From: Thunnus maccoyii
Lineage: Eukaryota > Chordata > Actinopteri > Scombriformes > Scombridae
Length of the DNA: 64,000 nucleotides
Direction: 5' to 3'
Assembly (NCBI RefSeq): GCF_910596095.1
Contig: NC_056554.1
Location: 7,918,001-7,982,000 of the forward strand
Of the stretch, positions 27,801 through 39,084 are shown piece by piece (position 1 is the stretch's first letter; every line of letters begins with the position of its first letter). Under the pieces are notes generated by a model. That model made no database searches. It was given only the letters and a program-made list of their open reading frames with translations, and was not told where the DNA came from. Both the position numbers and the translations under genes were made by a program.

Positions 27801-28733
27801 ATTGATTCTGGAAAGGAAGTGGAAATGATGAAACATCCAGAGCACGCCAGCCTCTCCTACATCTTGATCCCTTTTCTTTACTCACTTCCGCTCCTCACCC
27901 ATCATTTCAGTGGGGCAGTTTGCCATTCGTACACTCCACTTAAGTTTAATTATTTTTAAAGAGCTTCTTTTTCCGTCTCCTATCTGACAGAGGAGCTAAT
28001 GGCGAAGCCAGAGGTGCGTGGTGTACGTTTCCTCTTCCTGGTTGGCGGGTTTGCAGAGTCACCCATGCTGCAGAAAGCAGTTCAGAGAGCACTGGGAAGG
28101 ACGTGCCGCATCATCATCCCCCATGACGTCGGTCTGACCATACTGAAGGGTGCTGTGCTCTTCGGACTGGATCCCACTGTGGTGAGGGTTTAGGAGCACC
28201 TGCTAGTCCTGGAGTGGAACTTTGACAGCTGATTTAACAACATCTCTCTCTCACAGGTTCGAGTGCGACGATGCCCCTTAACCTATGGCGTGGGCGTCTT
28301 GAACCGGTTCGTGGAGGGGCGCCATCCCCGCGACAAACTCCTCATCAAGGACGGCCGCGAGTGGTGCACCGACATCCTCGACCGCTTCGTCTCCGTCGAC
28401 CAGTCGGTGGCTCTGGGTGAGGTTGTGAGGCGCAGCTACACACCCGCTCGTCTGGGCCAACGGAAGATCATCATCAACATCTACTGCAGTGTGACAGACG
28501 ACGTCACGTACATCTCCGACCCCGGAGTCAGGAAGTGCGGGACGATAACTTTAGACCTACCGGAACCATTACCGTTACCAGGAGCAGTGGGAGGAGCCGC
28601 AGGAGGAGGACTACCAGAGAGGAGGGAGATCAGAGCGACCATGCAGTTTGGAGATACAGAGATCAAAGTCACAGCCATTGACATCATGTCTAACCGCTCT
28701 GTACGGGCCTCCATAGACTTCCTGTCTAACTGA
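14160..28733 (+). CDS. hspa12b: Heat shock protein family A (Hsp70) member 12B, complete, 13 coding exons
   Basis: Coding exons: 14160-14205, 14701-14783, 15332-15456, 15542-15728, 16633-16737, 16864-16980, 19469-19646, 24642-24728, 25690-25794, 25875-26133, 26230-26333, 27991-28181, 28257-28733. They sum to 2064 bases, 687 residues plus stop, against 686 for human HSPA12B as I recall it; all junctions are GT-AG and in frame. It is an atypical Hsp70 relative with the actin/Hsp70 ATPase fold but no ordinary substrate-binding domain. Phosphate-1 motif [11 protein letters not shown] is at residues 62-72, phosphate-2 motif [10 protein letters not shown] at 317-326 and adenosine motif VGGFAES at 483-489. 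The B paralogue is favoured over A by [21 protein letters not shown] and the C-terminal [12 protein letters not shown]. In mammals HSPA12B is mainly endothelial and promotes angiogenesis (established knowledge). The N-terminal 50 residues are Ser/Pro-rich, as in the family. Confidence 0.95.
14793..14842. repeat. (CA)n microsatellite next to a splice donor
   Basis: Begins about 9 bases after the donor of the second hspa12b coding exon (GT at 14,784). CA repeats in this position are known binding sites for hnRNP L in mammals. A splicing effect here is inference. Confidence 0.85.
17632..18180. repeat. Cluster of (CA)n microsatellites in an hspa12b intron
   Basis: CA tracts at 17,632-17,685, about 17,790-17,819 and 18,124-18,180, with a GT tract near 17,988-18,008. 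They lie in the 2.5-kb intron between coding exons 6 and 7. Long Cys/Val or Thr/His frames across them are artefacts. A weak LINE-tail-like phrase (CTGTAACACCTGATTTCCCA) lies upstream at about 17,344. Confidence 0.85.
20560..21180 (+). repeat. Dispersed repeat family A, copy 2
   Basis: Runs from about ACTACCTGGGGGCAGTGG to TATTGATTAGTGCAGCTTTA. It shares TCCAATATTCACTCTCCTTT, GCTAACTTTGTCTGTCTGCT and GGTAATTTTTTGCGGGTTTG with the copies at 23,490 and 26,700. Located in hspa12b intron 7 (coding numbering). Confidence 0.65.
21902..22174. repeat. Compound CA microsatellite with ACGTAC interruptions
   Basis: CA tracts at about 21,902-22,014 are broken at intervals by CCACGTACACACGC-type units, giving a longer-period tandem structure. 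A separate CA tract covers about 22,143-22,174. Both lie in hspa12b intron 7. Confidence 0.85.
23490..24040 (+). repeat. Dispersed repeat family A, copy 3
   Basis: Begins near GTGGCCACTTGGGGGCAGCA and carries GTCCAATATTCACTCTCCTT, CTAGTTGCTAACTTTGTCTG and CAAAACAATGAGCTAAAAGA. Same orientation as copies 2 and 4 and adjacent to the AGCTTAGCATAAAGACTGG-type element at 24,085. Confidence 0.65.
24085..24490. repeat. Second copy of the TTAGCTTAGCAT/GACTGGAAAC element
   Basis: The right end (TGTTTCCAGTCCTCATGCTA then AGCTAAGCTAATTGCC) is well conserved. The left end (CTAGCTTAACATGAAGACTA) is more diverged. Same family as 8755-9165. Ends about 150 bases before hspa12b coding exon 8. Confidence 0.6.
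24745..24814. repeat. (GT)n then (GA)n microsatellite beside an hspa12b donor
   Basis: A GT tract at 24,755-24,774 passes directly into a GA tract at 24,775-24,814, starting within about 30 bases of the donor at 24,729. The acceptor of the same 87-base exon is preceded by another GT tract (about 24,613-24,632). Confidence 0.85.
26700..27315 (+). repeat. Dispersed repeat family A, copy 4
   Basis: Begins at GCAGCACTAATCATTTTTTG and ends near TGCGCAGCTTTATTTTGCAG. Contains CATTCATTTGGAGTCCTGGT, GTCCAATATTTACTCTGCTC and GGTGATAATTTTCTGTGGGT. Lies in the intron before hspa12b coding exon 12. Confidence 0.65.
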
Positions 28734-28956
28734 GGAGCAGCAGGAAGTGCAGACAAGGATTTGAAAACACAGAAATAACTGATTCTAGGAATGATAATTA
28801 TAGAAAAAGCGGTACTTTGGGAGTGGGCACCATACTGTTTTTTTTTTAAGGAACATGAGCTTTGCATTCAAAGTAGAAACTCACATCCTATAATTGAGAT
28901 ATTTAGGCTTAAAATTTAGAAAAATATCATGAAAGGAACATTTTTAAAAGCTCCTA

Positions 28957-28962
28957 AATAAA
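28957..28962 (+). terminator. hspa12b: Poly(A) signal, hspa12b
   Basis: AATAAA 224 bases after the hspa12b stop codon, the first canonical hexamer downstream. This gives a 3' UTR of roughly 250 bases if used. Confidence 0.5.
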
Positions 28963-29693
28963 AATTTGACTGTGTCAGTATCTCCCCAACTGACCGGTAG
29001 GGTGCTGCCTCTGCGCAGAAAAGAAGAAATGAATTTGGGAGAGTTTGTCACATGACACCATATAAAGGAACACTTGTGTGAACGCTACGAAGACGGAGGC
29101 TGAGTACAAATCCCTGCTGCAGTGAACCAAACACATACCTTTTAATAATTCCAAGTATTTGGACTTAAGTAGACAGTTTGTCTGTTATCTGTACTATACT
29201 ACCTAGAGTGAGACTCACTCATGTCACTGCTAAACATAAAGACTGTTGCCTTTTAGCTTGTATAATGAATGACACAGGGGCATCTCTCTATTTTTGATCT
29301 GATACCTCATTTAAATCCTATTTCGCCATCTATATATGAGATATTGATACTACCTGAACTGCAGCCTTGTTTCTCTAATGTGGTCATGATTGTGCTCCAT
29401 CTAGTGGTGAAAAGAATGAACTACAAGCTGGAAAAAAAGCTCTGGATGCATCAAACACATCTAAATGTCCTATACTAGGAGGAACTGGCATTATTGCATC
29501 ATTTTAATGTGTCTTTTATTAAGTATATGTCCCATGTACATCCATGTCTAAAACAAGTGTTAGTGTTGGTTTTATGCTGAATTAGTTGGGTTTAAAAAAA
29601 TCAGGACAGTTGATTTTTTTCTGTCCATATCAGATTAAGCACTTAAACTGTGTGACAGTTTAAAAAAAATCTTATTAAAAAGTTTTTTTTTCC

Positions 29694-30185
29694 TGGAGCT
29701 TTCAGCCACATCTTATGGTTGAATGGAGTTTGCTCACTGGTTTAGCTGTTATCATGTGACACCAGTATTCAGTTATCGCTTATTTTTTGTGCAAGTTAAT
29801 TTTTCTAAATATTCTCCACTCAGAAACAAAAATGGGACCAAAAATGACCCAATTTGGAGTTTTTGGTTTGGCCAGAAACCAAGCTTTGATGTTGACAAAA
29901 AATCCTAACTCAAGGTCAACTTACTCTGCTTTTCTTAGCTATCAACCACATCTTGAGCCATTGGAGATTGTTGTCATAGGGATAGCTCAGTTGTCTTCAT
30001 GTGACGTTGTAACTTGTTCAAATGTGACTGAAATTTCATAAAAATATGCTATCTTAATGACAACTGAGCAAACTCCACCTGCTGAGGAAGACTGCAAAAT
30101 GTTGTTGAAAGCTCCAGAAAAAGCTGGTTAGTGGAGCTTTTGGTCAGTTTCCAAGATCAAGAATAAACTTACACACTCAAATTTT
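29694..30185. repeat. Inverted-repeat element between hspa12b and cct7
   Basis: The left end reads TGGAGCTTTCAGCCACATCT then GGTTGAATGGAGTTTGCTCA. The right end near 30,065-30,120 is its inverse (GAGCAAACTCCACCTG then TTGTTGAAAGCTCCA). The outer right flank (AAGATCAAGAATAAACTTAC) resembles the short repeat at about 5,450. Non-coding. Probably a non-autonomous DNA element. Confidence 0.55.
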
Positions 30186-30708
30186 GATGTGATGTCCAAG
30201 TATACATGCAGTTAATAATTAACCTATTAAAAAAAATCAAGTGAGCTTCTGTAGAAGGAAGTCAAGTGGGAGAAAGTATTGGCACTAAGTATCAAATCTT
30301 CTTTTAAAATGAAAAAAAGAAACTTTCCTACCATCAAATATCATCCTGTGTCACATATTTATGTTGCGTATGCTGTTATAAAGTGTATCCATGTTTATGT
30401 TCATGTATAAAGTAACGAAAAGATTAAGAACCACTATATCATGTTCAACATGTTGCCTTTAAGTTTCTTTTGATTTCTTTTCCAGTTCATCATCATCATC
30501 TCAACTTTATCATTCTCAACCTTATTTTAAGACATTGATAAAACAAAGAGTATATAAACAGTAACTCCAAGCTTTTCCTATTTAAAAAAAAAACAAAACT
30601 TGTCCAGAACATCTTCCATTAACATGTTGATATCAGGAAGCATCAAATTACTGTATGTATGTTTAAATAATACACATGAACAGTCAACAGTATGATTTCA
30701 GCTGTGAA

Positions 30709-30714
30709 TTTATT
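30709..30714 (-). terminator. cct7: Poly(A) signal, cct7
   Basis: TTTATT on +, AATAAA on -, about 670 bases after the cct7 stop codon. The convergent hspa12b signal is about 1.75 kb away, so the two transcripts need not overlap. Confidence 0.4.
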
Positions 30715-31379
30715 GATAAGAATGGTCCAATAAATAGGTTCACACAGCATGACCAATGAATGGTTCAGAACTACTCAACATCTTTTTCATCTTTCAGTGC
30801 TTTACTCTCCATGTTACACATCAGTTTGTCACAAACAAAAAAACGGATCAGACATTATGGAACAGCTCCTTCAGGTCAGAGAGGAAGATCTGGCTTGAAG
30901 TGGACAGGAGTATGTTTCTTTCAAATCAAAAGGGGGAACTGCTGTCATTCTGCTTGTATTTAAACATCGTTTCTAAGTAAAAAGACTACAAGTAAAGATA
31001 CAGTGTTCAATAACACAAGGAAGCGTCAAAATGTTATCAAACAAAAGCCTCAGTAACAAAGGACTACAGGTGGAAAAAAGTAAAGAAAACAGATGAAATG
31101 TCTTAAAGCACAAAGAACCTGTCTTGTAATTGCTCATTCAAATTCCCCCTTTTGTTTGTGTTTCACTCCACCTGCCATTTGCAATGTGTGTATGACTGGT
31201 TCATCACCTCATTTTATCTAGAATTCAAATCCAAATGCAGGTTAAAAAAGCCAAACTACATTTAAACAAAATCTTTTTCTGTATCTGTTAATGTAACCGG
31301 AGCATCCTGAAGACACTATCTTCAATCTGCATTTGGATTTTAATGTTAGTTTAAAATGGGGTTTTGTTCTCGCCTCCTC

Positions 31380-34300
31380 TTAGTGAGCATGGGGTCTCCC
31401 TCTGCCCCTGCCGGCGCCCCCTGGAGGTGCATCCACAGAGCTGCGGGGGTTCTTGATAGTCTCATCCACCGACAGGATGAGGCAGGCCGCCTCGGATGCT
31501 GCCGTCAGAGCGTTGATACGCACGATGGACGGCTCCCAGACGCATGCAGAAAAGTTGTCTGCGATGTCTTCGTTGTTGATGTCCACACCGTACCACATAC
31601 CGCCCTGTATCGAAATGAGCAAAGTTACAAAGATGACTTCATTTTCCTGTCAGTTCCACTTAGAAAACTGAAGGCCCTAAAAGCGCGTGTGTGTTTTCGT
31701 TTCTTACCTGTGCGTGTTTGGCGCGCAGTTTGTTCAGGATGTTTGTGGCATCAAAGCCAGCGTTGTCACACAGCTGTCTGGGGATGATCTCCAGGGCCTT
31801 GGCGTACGCTCCGATCAACAGCTGCTGTTTTCCGGGGATGGTCCTGGAATAATCCCGCAGGTACTTGGACAGCTCCATCTCCACGGCTCCTCCACCTGCT
31901 ACAATGGCGTCGTTCTGGAAATGGGTTCAATACGGTCAGTTTATTTGAGTCAGTGTGCACAGATTAGCCAACAAATAGGTGTTCTTCTCCTCAGACATTT
32001 TGACTTGTCATTGTGGGAAGAGCACAAGTGTTACTAATAACATTAACGATGGCTGTTGTTTTACAATACATACATACATACAATGCAAAACTAAATCAAA
32101 TTGCATCAAATATTGGCTGAATCAAATTTGAATCTGATTTGTAACAAACATGCTACAAGTTTCCATAAATGTTGCTTTAATCAAAGGCAAAAAAGATTAA
32201 AATTTAAAAAATCTAGAGATCACTTTGTACAAATTTGCAGACAGAACTCCTGCATCCTTTGAACTAAACATACAAATCATCAGCATAAAATGAATGACGA
32301 CACTGTGCATTCATAATGGCTGCACATCTCTCTCTCACTTCCTGAAAAATGTGCACACACAGTCAACGTGTAAACTGACCTTGATGGCTCTGCGCACGAT
32401 CATGATGGCATCATGCAGCGATCGCTCCGTCTCCTCTGTAAACTGTTCTGCTCCACCTCTCAGGATGATGGTGCATGTCTTTGCCTTGGGGCATCCCTTA
32501 AAGAAGTTATACCTGCAAAGACAAGAAAGGCATGAGCTGTCTCAAGTAGTCATGATGCCTGTTATTTTCTGGAGAGGATGGAAAAAAGCTCTTACCTTTC
32601 TCCTCCGACCTGGACCTCCTCAAACAGTTCACACAGTCCCAGGACGTCGTCTGTCATGGCGCTGACTGAGGTCTGGATGGAGCCTCCGCAGGCCTGGAGG
32701 TCACATTACACACAATCAGTCTGATTCAATCATTTTTCAAGGTACTTTTATCATCTGGATTCATGTTTTCTGGCAGAAATATGAGTTTATAAACACAAAA
32801 GTCGATTTAATAAGTAATATATCAAAGGAACATTTATATATACATGTTAAGAACAGACAAACTGAAAAAAACAAAATAAATCACAAACTACATTATTTCA
32901 GTCAATCAATTTTAAATATTTAACTCTGTATGCGTTGAACATTGAGTTGGCCTGTTAGCTGAAAGTCATTACTTTGTAATAGAAGGTCAGTGTGTGCATG
33001 TCTCCTACCATCATGGTCCTCTTCAGATCCTCCTCCTGAACTCTACCGGCGCAGAACAAGTCTCTGTCAGCAAAGTACTGGGTGGCCACATCACCGATAG
33101 GCAACTTGGACAAAACCACCTTGGCTCCTGACTGATAGATCTTCTCCAGTTTGTCGTACAGGATGTTCCACTCTGCGTCCACGATGGCCTGGTAGTCCTG
33201 CAGACAAGTGCAAATAAACAGTTATCGAGGATGAGAAATTAATTACAGAGCAAGATTTTAAAAGGCTTGTTTCACGTCCTGGTCCTGTGTTTAGGGACTT
33301 CATACCTCCACAGATTTCACTCGGACCTCAGCGTTGTCCTTCTCAGCCTTCAGCTCCAGCTCCACGTTGAGCAATGCAATCCTTGGATTCTCATAGGATT
33401 TAGGCTGCATCTCAAACCCGGCGTAGGAGAAGGTCTTCTTGAAAGCAACCCCAGACACCAACTCGGAATCCTGTGAATTATATAGAGAAAGTACAACATT
33501 GAGGTATTTGGAATAACAAAACGAAAAGGAAAGAAAACAGGATGTCTAAACGCAACAAATGTAAAGGAGAAGTAGACGTAAAGAGATACCAACCTCAAGG
33601 CCTCCTCCCTGGACCTTCTTGATGCCAATCATCTTCAGAGACAGCAGCTCGTCCAGTGACATGACGGCATCCACCACCATCTTGGAGAAGAAATCCTTTT
33701 GACCAGCAATGAGCTTGGAGTTAAGCGCTGTGGCTGCACACTTCTCCAACAGCTGCCTCTGCTCTCTGAGAGAATAGAGAGGAGAGTACATTCAAAAATG
33801 TACAACTACTGTATTTTTAACAGCTCAATTTAACTACAACCATGTATAATTATTATACAAATATTATATATTGTCAATAGGATAGATCAAACAGTAAATG
33901 TCAATTATTAGAGAGTGAGTGAGCACTTACTGCTTGTCGTCTTTCTTCACAGGGACGGCGATCTCCTTGATCTTGTTGACGGCGAGGTTGGTGGCGGTAC
34001 GGAACGCTCTGATGATGGTCTGAGGGTGGAGACCCTCCTCCACATATGGTTTCAGCTGCTTCAGGAACTCAGCAGCCAGGAGAGTGACAGAGGTGGTGCC
34101 GTCTCCAACCTATCAGTACGAGGAAAAGAAAAAATATGAAAACTTCTTGTGATATATCCTTTTCTGTCTTGGCTTAGTATGAGAATTATGTGATTGATTT
34201 GATACTGGAAACAGATGTCCACTGCCTTGATTAAAACAGACGTGGCCTAAAACCTGAGAGAAACACACACACACACACACACACTTCTCACCTCAGCATC

Positions 34301-36421
34301 CTGGGAGCGAGCGATGTCCACCAGGGTCTTGGCTGCAGGGTGGACCACATCCAACAGTTTCAGTATGGTGGCTCCATCGTTGGAGATTGTGGCCTTACCT
34401 GCAAAACACAAACATCCACACATTTTTGATAAGGGTTCTGTAGTCTAACCTATTCCTCCCTCTGTCCCCATTCATCGATCTTCTCCTCACCTCTGCCATC
34501 CACCATCAGTTTGTCCATCCCTCTGGGCCCCAGGGTGGTCCTGACAGCCTCGGAAATCACCTGGAAGAGAAAATGATGGGTACTTTTAGGCATTTTTACT
34601 TAGTTAAACACATACCACAAACACACACAGCTAAGCAGAGACAAGCTAATTTTCTGACCTGGCAGGCATTGATGTTACTGATGAGCTGGGGAATGCCCTG
34701 AGACGTGTCCGTCCCCTCCTTCAGCAGGATAACCTGTGTGGGCTGGGTTGACAGAAGAAAAGAGGAAGAGGAAAAACAAAAGGGAAAGGAGAAGAGATCA
34801 AGTAAGCTGAGCTCAATCCAATATTTGTGTGAGTTGTAGTTATCACAATAATTAATACTTGCACACGTATGCCAGCATAGTTTGCTTCTTTATGAATAAT
34901 GAATGAATAAATACATTTGTTAAAATAATATAAGTGCAATAAAAGCTTTAAGTAAAAAGACAATAAAGAGTAATTTATTAATTAAATCCACACAAAAGAT
35001 GAACAGACGGACCAGAAAATCGTACTGAGCAAATTGTGCAATTTCATTAAATTTACAGAAAATATTCTATAACATGATATGTATCGTTATCTGTAATCTA
35101 TAACCTGACATAGTAAAACAAATCCAGACTGAATAATTCAATATTTTACATCACCTTTCAGTGTCACTACCATCATATTAAGATGACATCATTATATGAG
35201 ATATTGTTTAGTAGCATAAATTCTGGCATTCATATTAATTTAAGTAAATTGTGATTACAAACCAATCAAGTTAGTTACTTGGGAAGTGTGAAGCCAAATT
35301 TAATACCAATATTCATTTATTGCATCATGCACATCTAAGTGTCCAGCTCACAAGGACTCAGACACCAAAATATAGTTGCAGTGGTTTGTCAAAACATATA
35401 CTTTTTTTTTTTTTTTTTTTTTTAAATCCACCACACGAGGTTCCCTACCTGAAACACATCAAGTTTCTTATAATCATTCATTCAGAAAATGTCATAAGAA
35501 ATGAAGGACATTTACTAAATATCCCTTAAATCATCAGTATATATTAGTGTAGTTTTTAGCCAAACTTCCAAACCCCAGTATAAATTCAGTCCATGACCTA
35601 AAATGGTAAAACACACCCAGGCTGAGGCTGGTACAGAGGCTGCAGGGTGTGATGCTTTTGTTGTTGCCCATCAGGGATGCAGCTTATGTGACTCTGTCAA
35701 ATGCAAACGTCTATTTACAGTCACCTGTGCTTATTGTAGTTAACTAACAACATGTCATTACAACTTATCAAAGCCTTCACACACAAAGACACACACCGCT
35801 ATTTCCTGACCACTGATCAGCAAACCTTTGCTAGTGACAGTGACTCAGTTAATTCACTTTATCAGGCCTTTGCCTGATAATCTGCATGTTAAAGCTTACG
35901 TTAGCCATCTTTATTTGTGAAATGTAAACTATTGACAGATACAACCACTGAATGACAAGTAACCATAGCAATAAATTGAAATCAATTAGCTCTCCAGGCA
36001 GTTTCCAATGCAGCCACTTCATACAAAGAGGCTAAACATACTGCAGCTAACTCGCTAACACCTTCACCGACAAAACAGCACAATATACCAAAACTAGTGA
36101 AACACACTTAGATACCAGTTCCAGCTCTTACTAGCTGAGCGTGCTTTATTCAGTATTAGTATTTTCAGTAAGCAGTATTACTTAAAATACTAGTTAGCAT
36201 CACCGTTAGCATCGTATACGCCCCATTGACAACACAGTCTGGCTCACAATTTAACCTTTTCAAAGACTAATCTCCACAAAATAATCACTTCCAAAGACCA
36301 TCGACAGATAATACTTTAATTTAAGAGTAGTTTCGGTATGAATGCGAGCAAACAAAAAGGAGGATTGAGACGGATTTAGAGTGTGAGTGTCGGGCATGAA
36401 TGCTAACTCACTCACCATCAT
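31380..36421 (-). CDS. cct7: T-complex protein 1 subunit eta (TRiC/CCT chaperonin), complete, 12 coding exons
   Basis: Coding exons in transcript order: 36416-36421 (encodes only Met-Met), 34659-34742, 34491-34560, 34292-34398, 33931-34109, 33594-33765, 33306-33470, 33009-33197, 32596-32693, 32380-32512, 31708-31914, 31380-31604. Total 1635 bases, 544 residues; human CCT7 is 543 as I recall it. The protein is one of eight subunits of the double-ring cytosolic chaperonin that folds actin, tubulin and many WD-repeat proteins in an ATP-driven cycle. Motifs seen: LGPRGMDK at 40-47, NDGATIL at 60-66, GDGTTS at 91-96 and VAGGGA at 406-411. The C-terminus is Gly/Arg-rich ([11 protein letters not shown]), typical of the eta subunit. 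Start by homology (MMPT..). The reading frame upstream of the ATG stays open for about 30 codons but contains no ATG. The first intron is about 1.7 kb. Confidence 0.96.
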
Positions 36422-36459
36422 CTTTGCGGTTCCTTCGAGAAGCTTTCCACCGGCATCCT

Positions 36460-36477
36460 TTCCCACAATGCCTTTCG
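36460..36477 (+). promoter_or_regulatory. cct7: ZNF143/STAF-like site in the cct7 promoter or leader
   Basis: TTCCCACAATGCCTTTCG matches the STAF/ZNF143 consensus YWCCCRNMATSCMYYRCR at 17 of 18 positions by my count. It lies 39 bases upstream of the cct7 start codon, read on the strand opposite to the gene. ZNF143 commonly occupies TATA-less housekeeping promoters, which suits a chaperonin gene. Match is from sequence. Occupancy is inference. Confidence 0.55.
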
Positions 36478-36616
36478 AAAAATACAGCCGCTCCGGGGGG
36501 GCGTTCAAGAGTGTAGCGCAACGTTTTGCAACAGTTATACTCGAGTTTTACTACATCTATCAATCTGTTATCAATCTATCAAAACGTAAATACACAAAAA
36601 AAATGTTTTTCAGTCC

Positions 36617-36759
<143 letters not shown>

Positions 36760-36829
36760 TCATTACTGTATATATATGCAGGCTGTATATACTATACATA
36801 ACCACCTACTGTGTGTATATAAAGTAATG

Positions 36830-37140
36830 TATCACTTTTCTACCCGTGCAATATTTATTCCAGCACTCTGCACTAGTTGTATCATGTTCACAGTTCACAG
36901 AAACGGTTTCATCTGTATATAGACATTGCATGTTGTTCTCTACTTGTACGTATCTATTTTTTCACCAATTTGCCTGTACATAATAATGATTTGTTTATGT
37001 TTAATTATCTTTGTTCAGCTTGTTGTCCTTGTGTATCTCTCTAGAGATTATTGTGTGTAACTACATTGAGAGCCACTAGGAACTGGAGTCAAATTCCTTG
37101 TATGTGTAAATATACTTGGCCAGTAAACTGATTCTTATTA
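36830..37140 (+). mobile_element. LINE 3'-UTR remnant
   Basis: The run from CCGTGCAATATTTATTCCAG to GAACTGGAGTCAAATTCCTT and ACTTGGCCAGTAAACTGATT looks like the 3' tail of fish non-LTR retrotransposons that end in AATAAA-like repeats. No coding sequence of the element is present. Clade not determined. Confidence 0.5.
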
Positions 37141-38150
37141 TATTACATATTTTCATATATTTTTAATTGTATTTGTAAATAAATATGTGTCCAAAATGAA
37201 TTGTGGCATTTTTAATATTAAGGTATTTGTTTGATATTGTCTAACAACTTCCTTAAATGTTATTAATTCATTGTGGGTTATATCTTTAACATTTCGGCCA
37301 AATTCTTAAACACACCTGTTGTCACATTGCTTGAAACAAAAATATTGCCATAAAGACAGTTGTCATGGGCACACGAACACACACACACGTTCATGTAACA
37401 TCATTTTCATGTCACCACACATTAACATAGGATGGTGACCATGCAGTCTGTGTCTTTGCATACTGTGATGGAAACAAAGCATCAGATACAGCAGTACACT
37501 CAAAAAAATTTGCATTTCTTAAAAGTACAACGATTCAGCTGCACTGTGTATTTGTACCAGATGAAATCATAAGTTTTATCAAGCTGTATAATTGTTTTGA
37601 TTTGGAGTTCTTACCTCTAAATGTTGGTATAGTGTATTGTTTTCCCTGCAGAGCAGAAGGCAAGGTTCAGTTAGTGTTTATAACATATAGATTAAATTCC
37701 AGTCAGAACAAGTTGGAACAAGATTTTAATCACAGTAAAAAGAAAAATCCTTTCAAATATAACCAAACATGGTAAACTTGTATTGGTGAAATCATCATTT
37801 TTGACCTCTACTTGATTCCCATATTTATGCTGCAATACATAAACACCATGGCATGTTCAGCTTCACAACTTATTAGGCTTTAAATGTGCTGCAAGTTTAT
37901 AATCTTAAATCATAAAAGATACTAACTAAGATGTATGTCGAAACACTTTTTAAAGAAACATTCAGTTCTTTTTTGATAAATTGACTGAATTCCTTTACTC
38001 AACATACATACAGTCAGATTCTATACTGCAGCCTGTTTATGTAACAGTGTGCATACTGTGTGCAGTGTTAAAATATTTTAATGCTTTTGCTAAAGCCTAA
38101 AACTAAATAAATGAAAATGTTAAAAACAATCCGGAAACCACTTCAACTAA

Positions 38151-38186
<36 letters not shown>

Positions 38187-38234
38187 TGGATTATTTCTAT
38201 TTCTAAAATTAAATGAAACTGTGAAGCAGCAAAC
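37141..38234. other. Intergenic, no gene recognised
   Basis: AT-rich. A (TAA)n tract lies at about 38,152-38,186. The right part may be beyond the 3' end of the GPCR transcript. Confidence 0.5.
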
Positions 38235-38240
38235 TTTATT
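38235..38240 (-). terminator. Possible poly(A) signal of the GPCR gene
   Basis: AATAAA on the minus strand, about 845 bases after the GPCR stop codon. I did not check every variant hexamer closer to the stop, so the true 3' end may be nearer. Confidence 0.3.
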
Positions 38241-39084
38241 GAAGAATATTCACCATGTAAGCATATCTAAACTAAAGTAATAAAGCTCACAAAGTAAGTA
38301 AAGTAAGTAAGTAAGTAGCTCTCAACTATTGCCATTTAGCACTTAGACACTATGTACAATACAGCATCATTACTGGGGAAAAACAGAAAAGCACTATACA
38401 GTCTGCCATATGCATGCTCTTTTGGCTTCTTCTGTTACAATAAAGTGTGATTCACACACACACACACAAAAACTGTACAATGTAATGCAATTCACCAATG
38501 AGGACGTCATTGAAGTAAATACTGGGATACAAAGCAATATCCCAGATGTTCATAAATGCATACATCTTTCAACAACATGCAAGAATTTAAAAACACACAT
38601 ATAAAAGGACATTTACAAGAGTTTGGGGGAAATTTTAAATGACATTTGGAGATTTCAGTGTACATGTGTACACTTGGAGTATCACAGAAATCTTATGTTT
38701 TTCACCCAGTGATGATGCAGAACACGCCTTGGTTGATTTTATACTTTAGTGGTGCAACTTTGCAGTTAATCAAATGACTAAAACCAAGTTACATGCAGTA
38801 AAAGTGGGGCTTTTAGGGGTCTTGGGTCCAGGGTGAGGTTGCATATGTGGCCCAGTTGTCCATAGATCACTGTCAATGTCATCATGATACCAAGTTGCAG
38901 CATTGTTTTGTTGCCTCTGTGATACTTCTGTACATTGTAGGTATAAGCATTTATCAAAACTGAGACCACATTTCCCATAAACCTCATTCATTCTGTGATT
39001 GTGTTTGTCTTTCTCTGTAACTTGGGATAAATGTTAGAAGAAAGAAAGAAAAGGAAGAAAGTTACTGTAGCAATGATAGTCTGT

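Noticed and set aside
36426..36508. In-frame N-terminal extension of cct7
   Set aside because: The frame is open upstream but has no ATG (the apparent start is TTG). The Met-Met-Pro start matches the known CCT7 N-terminus.
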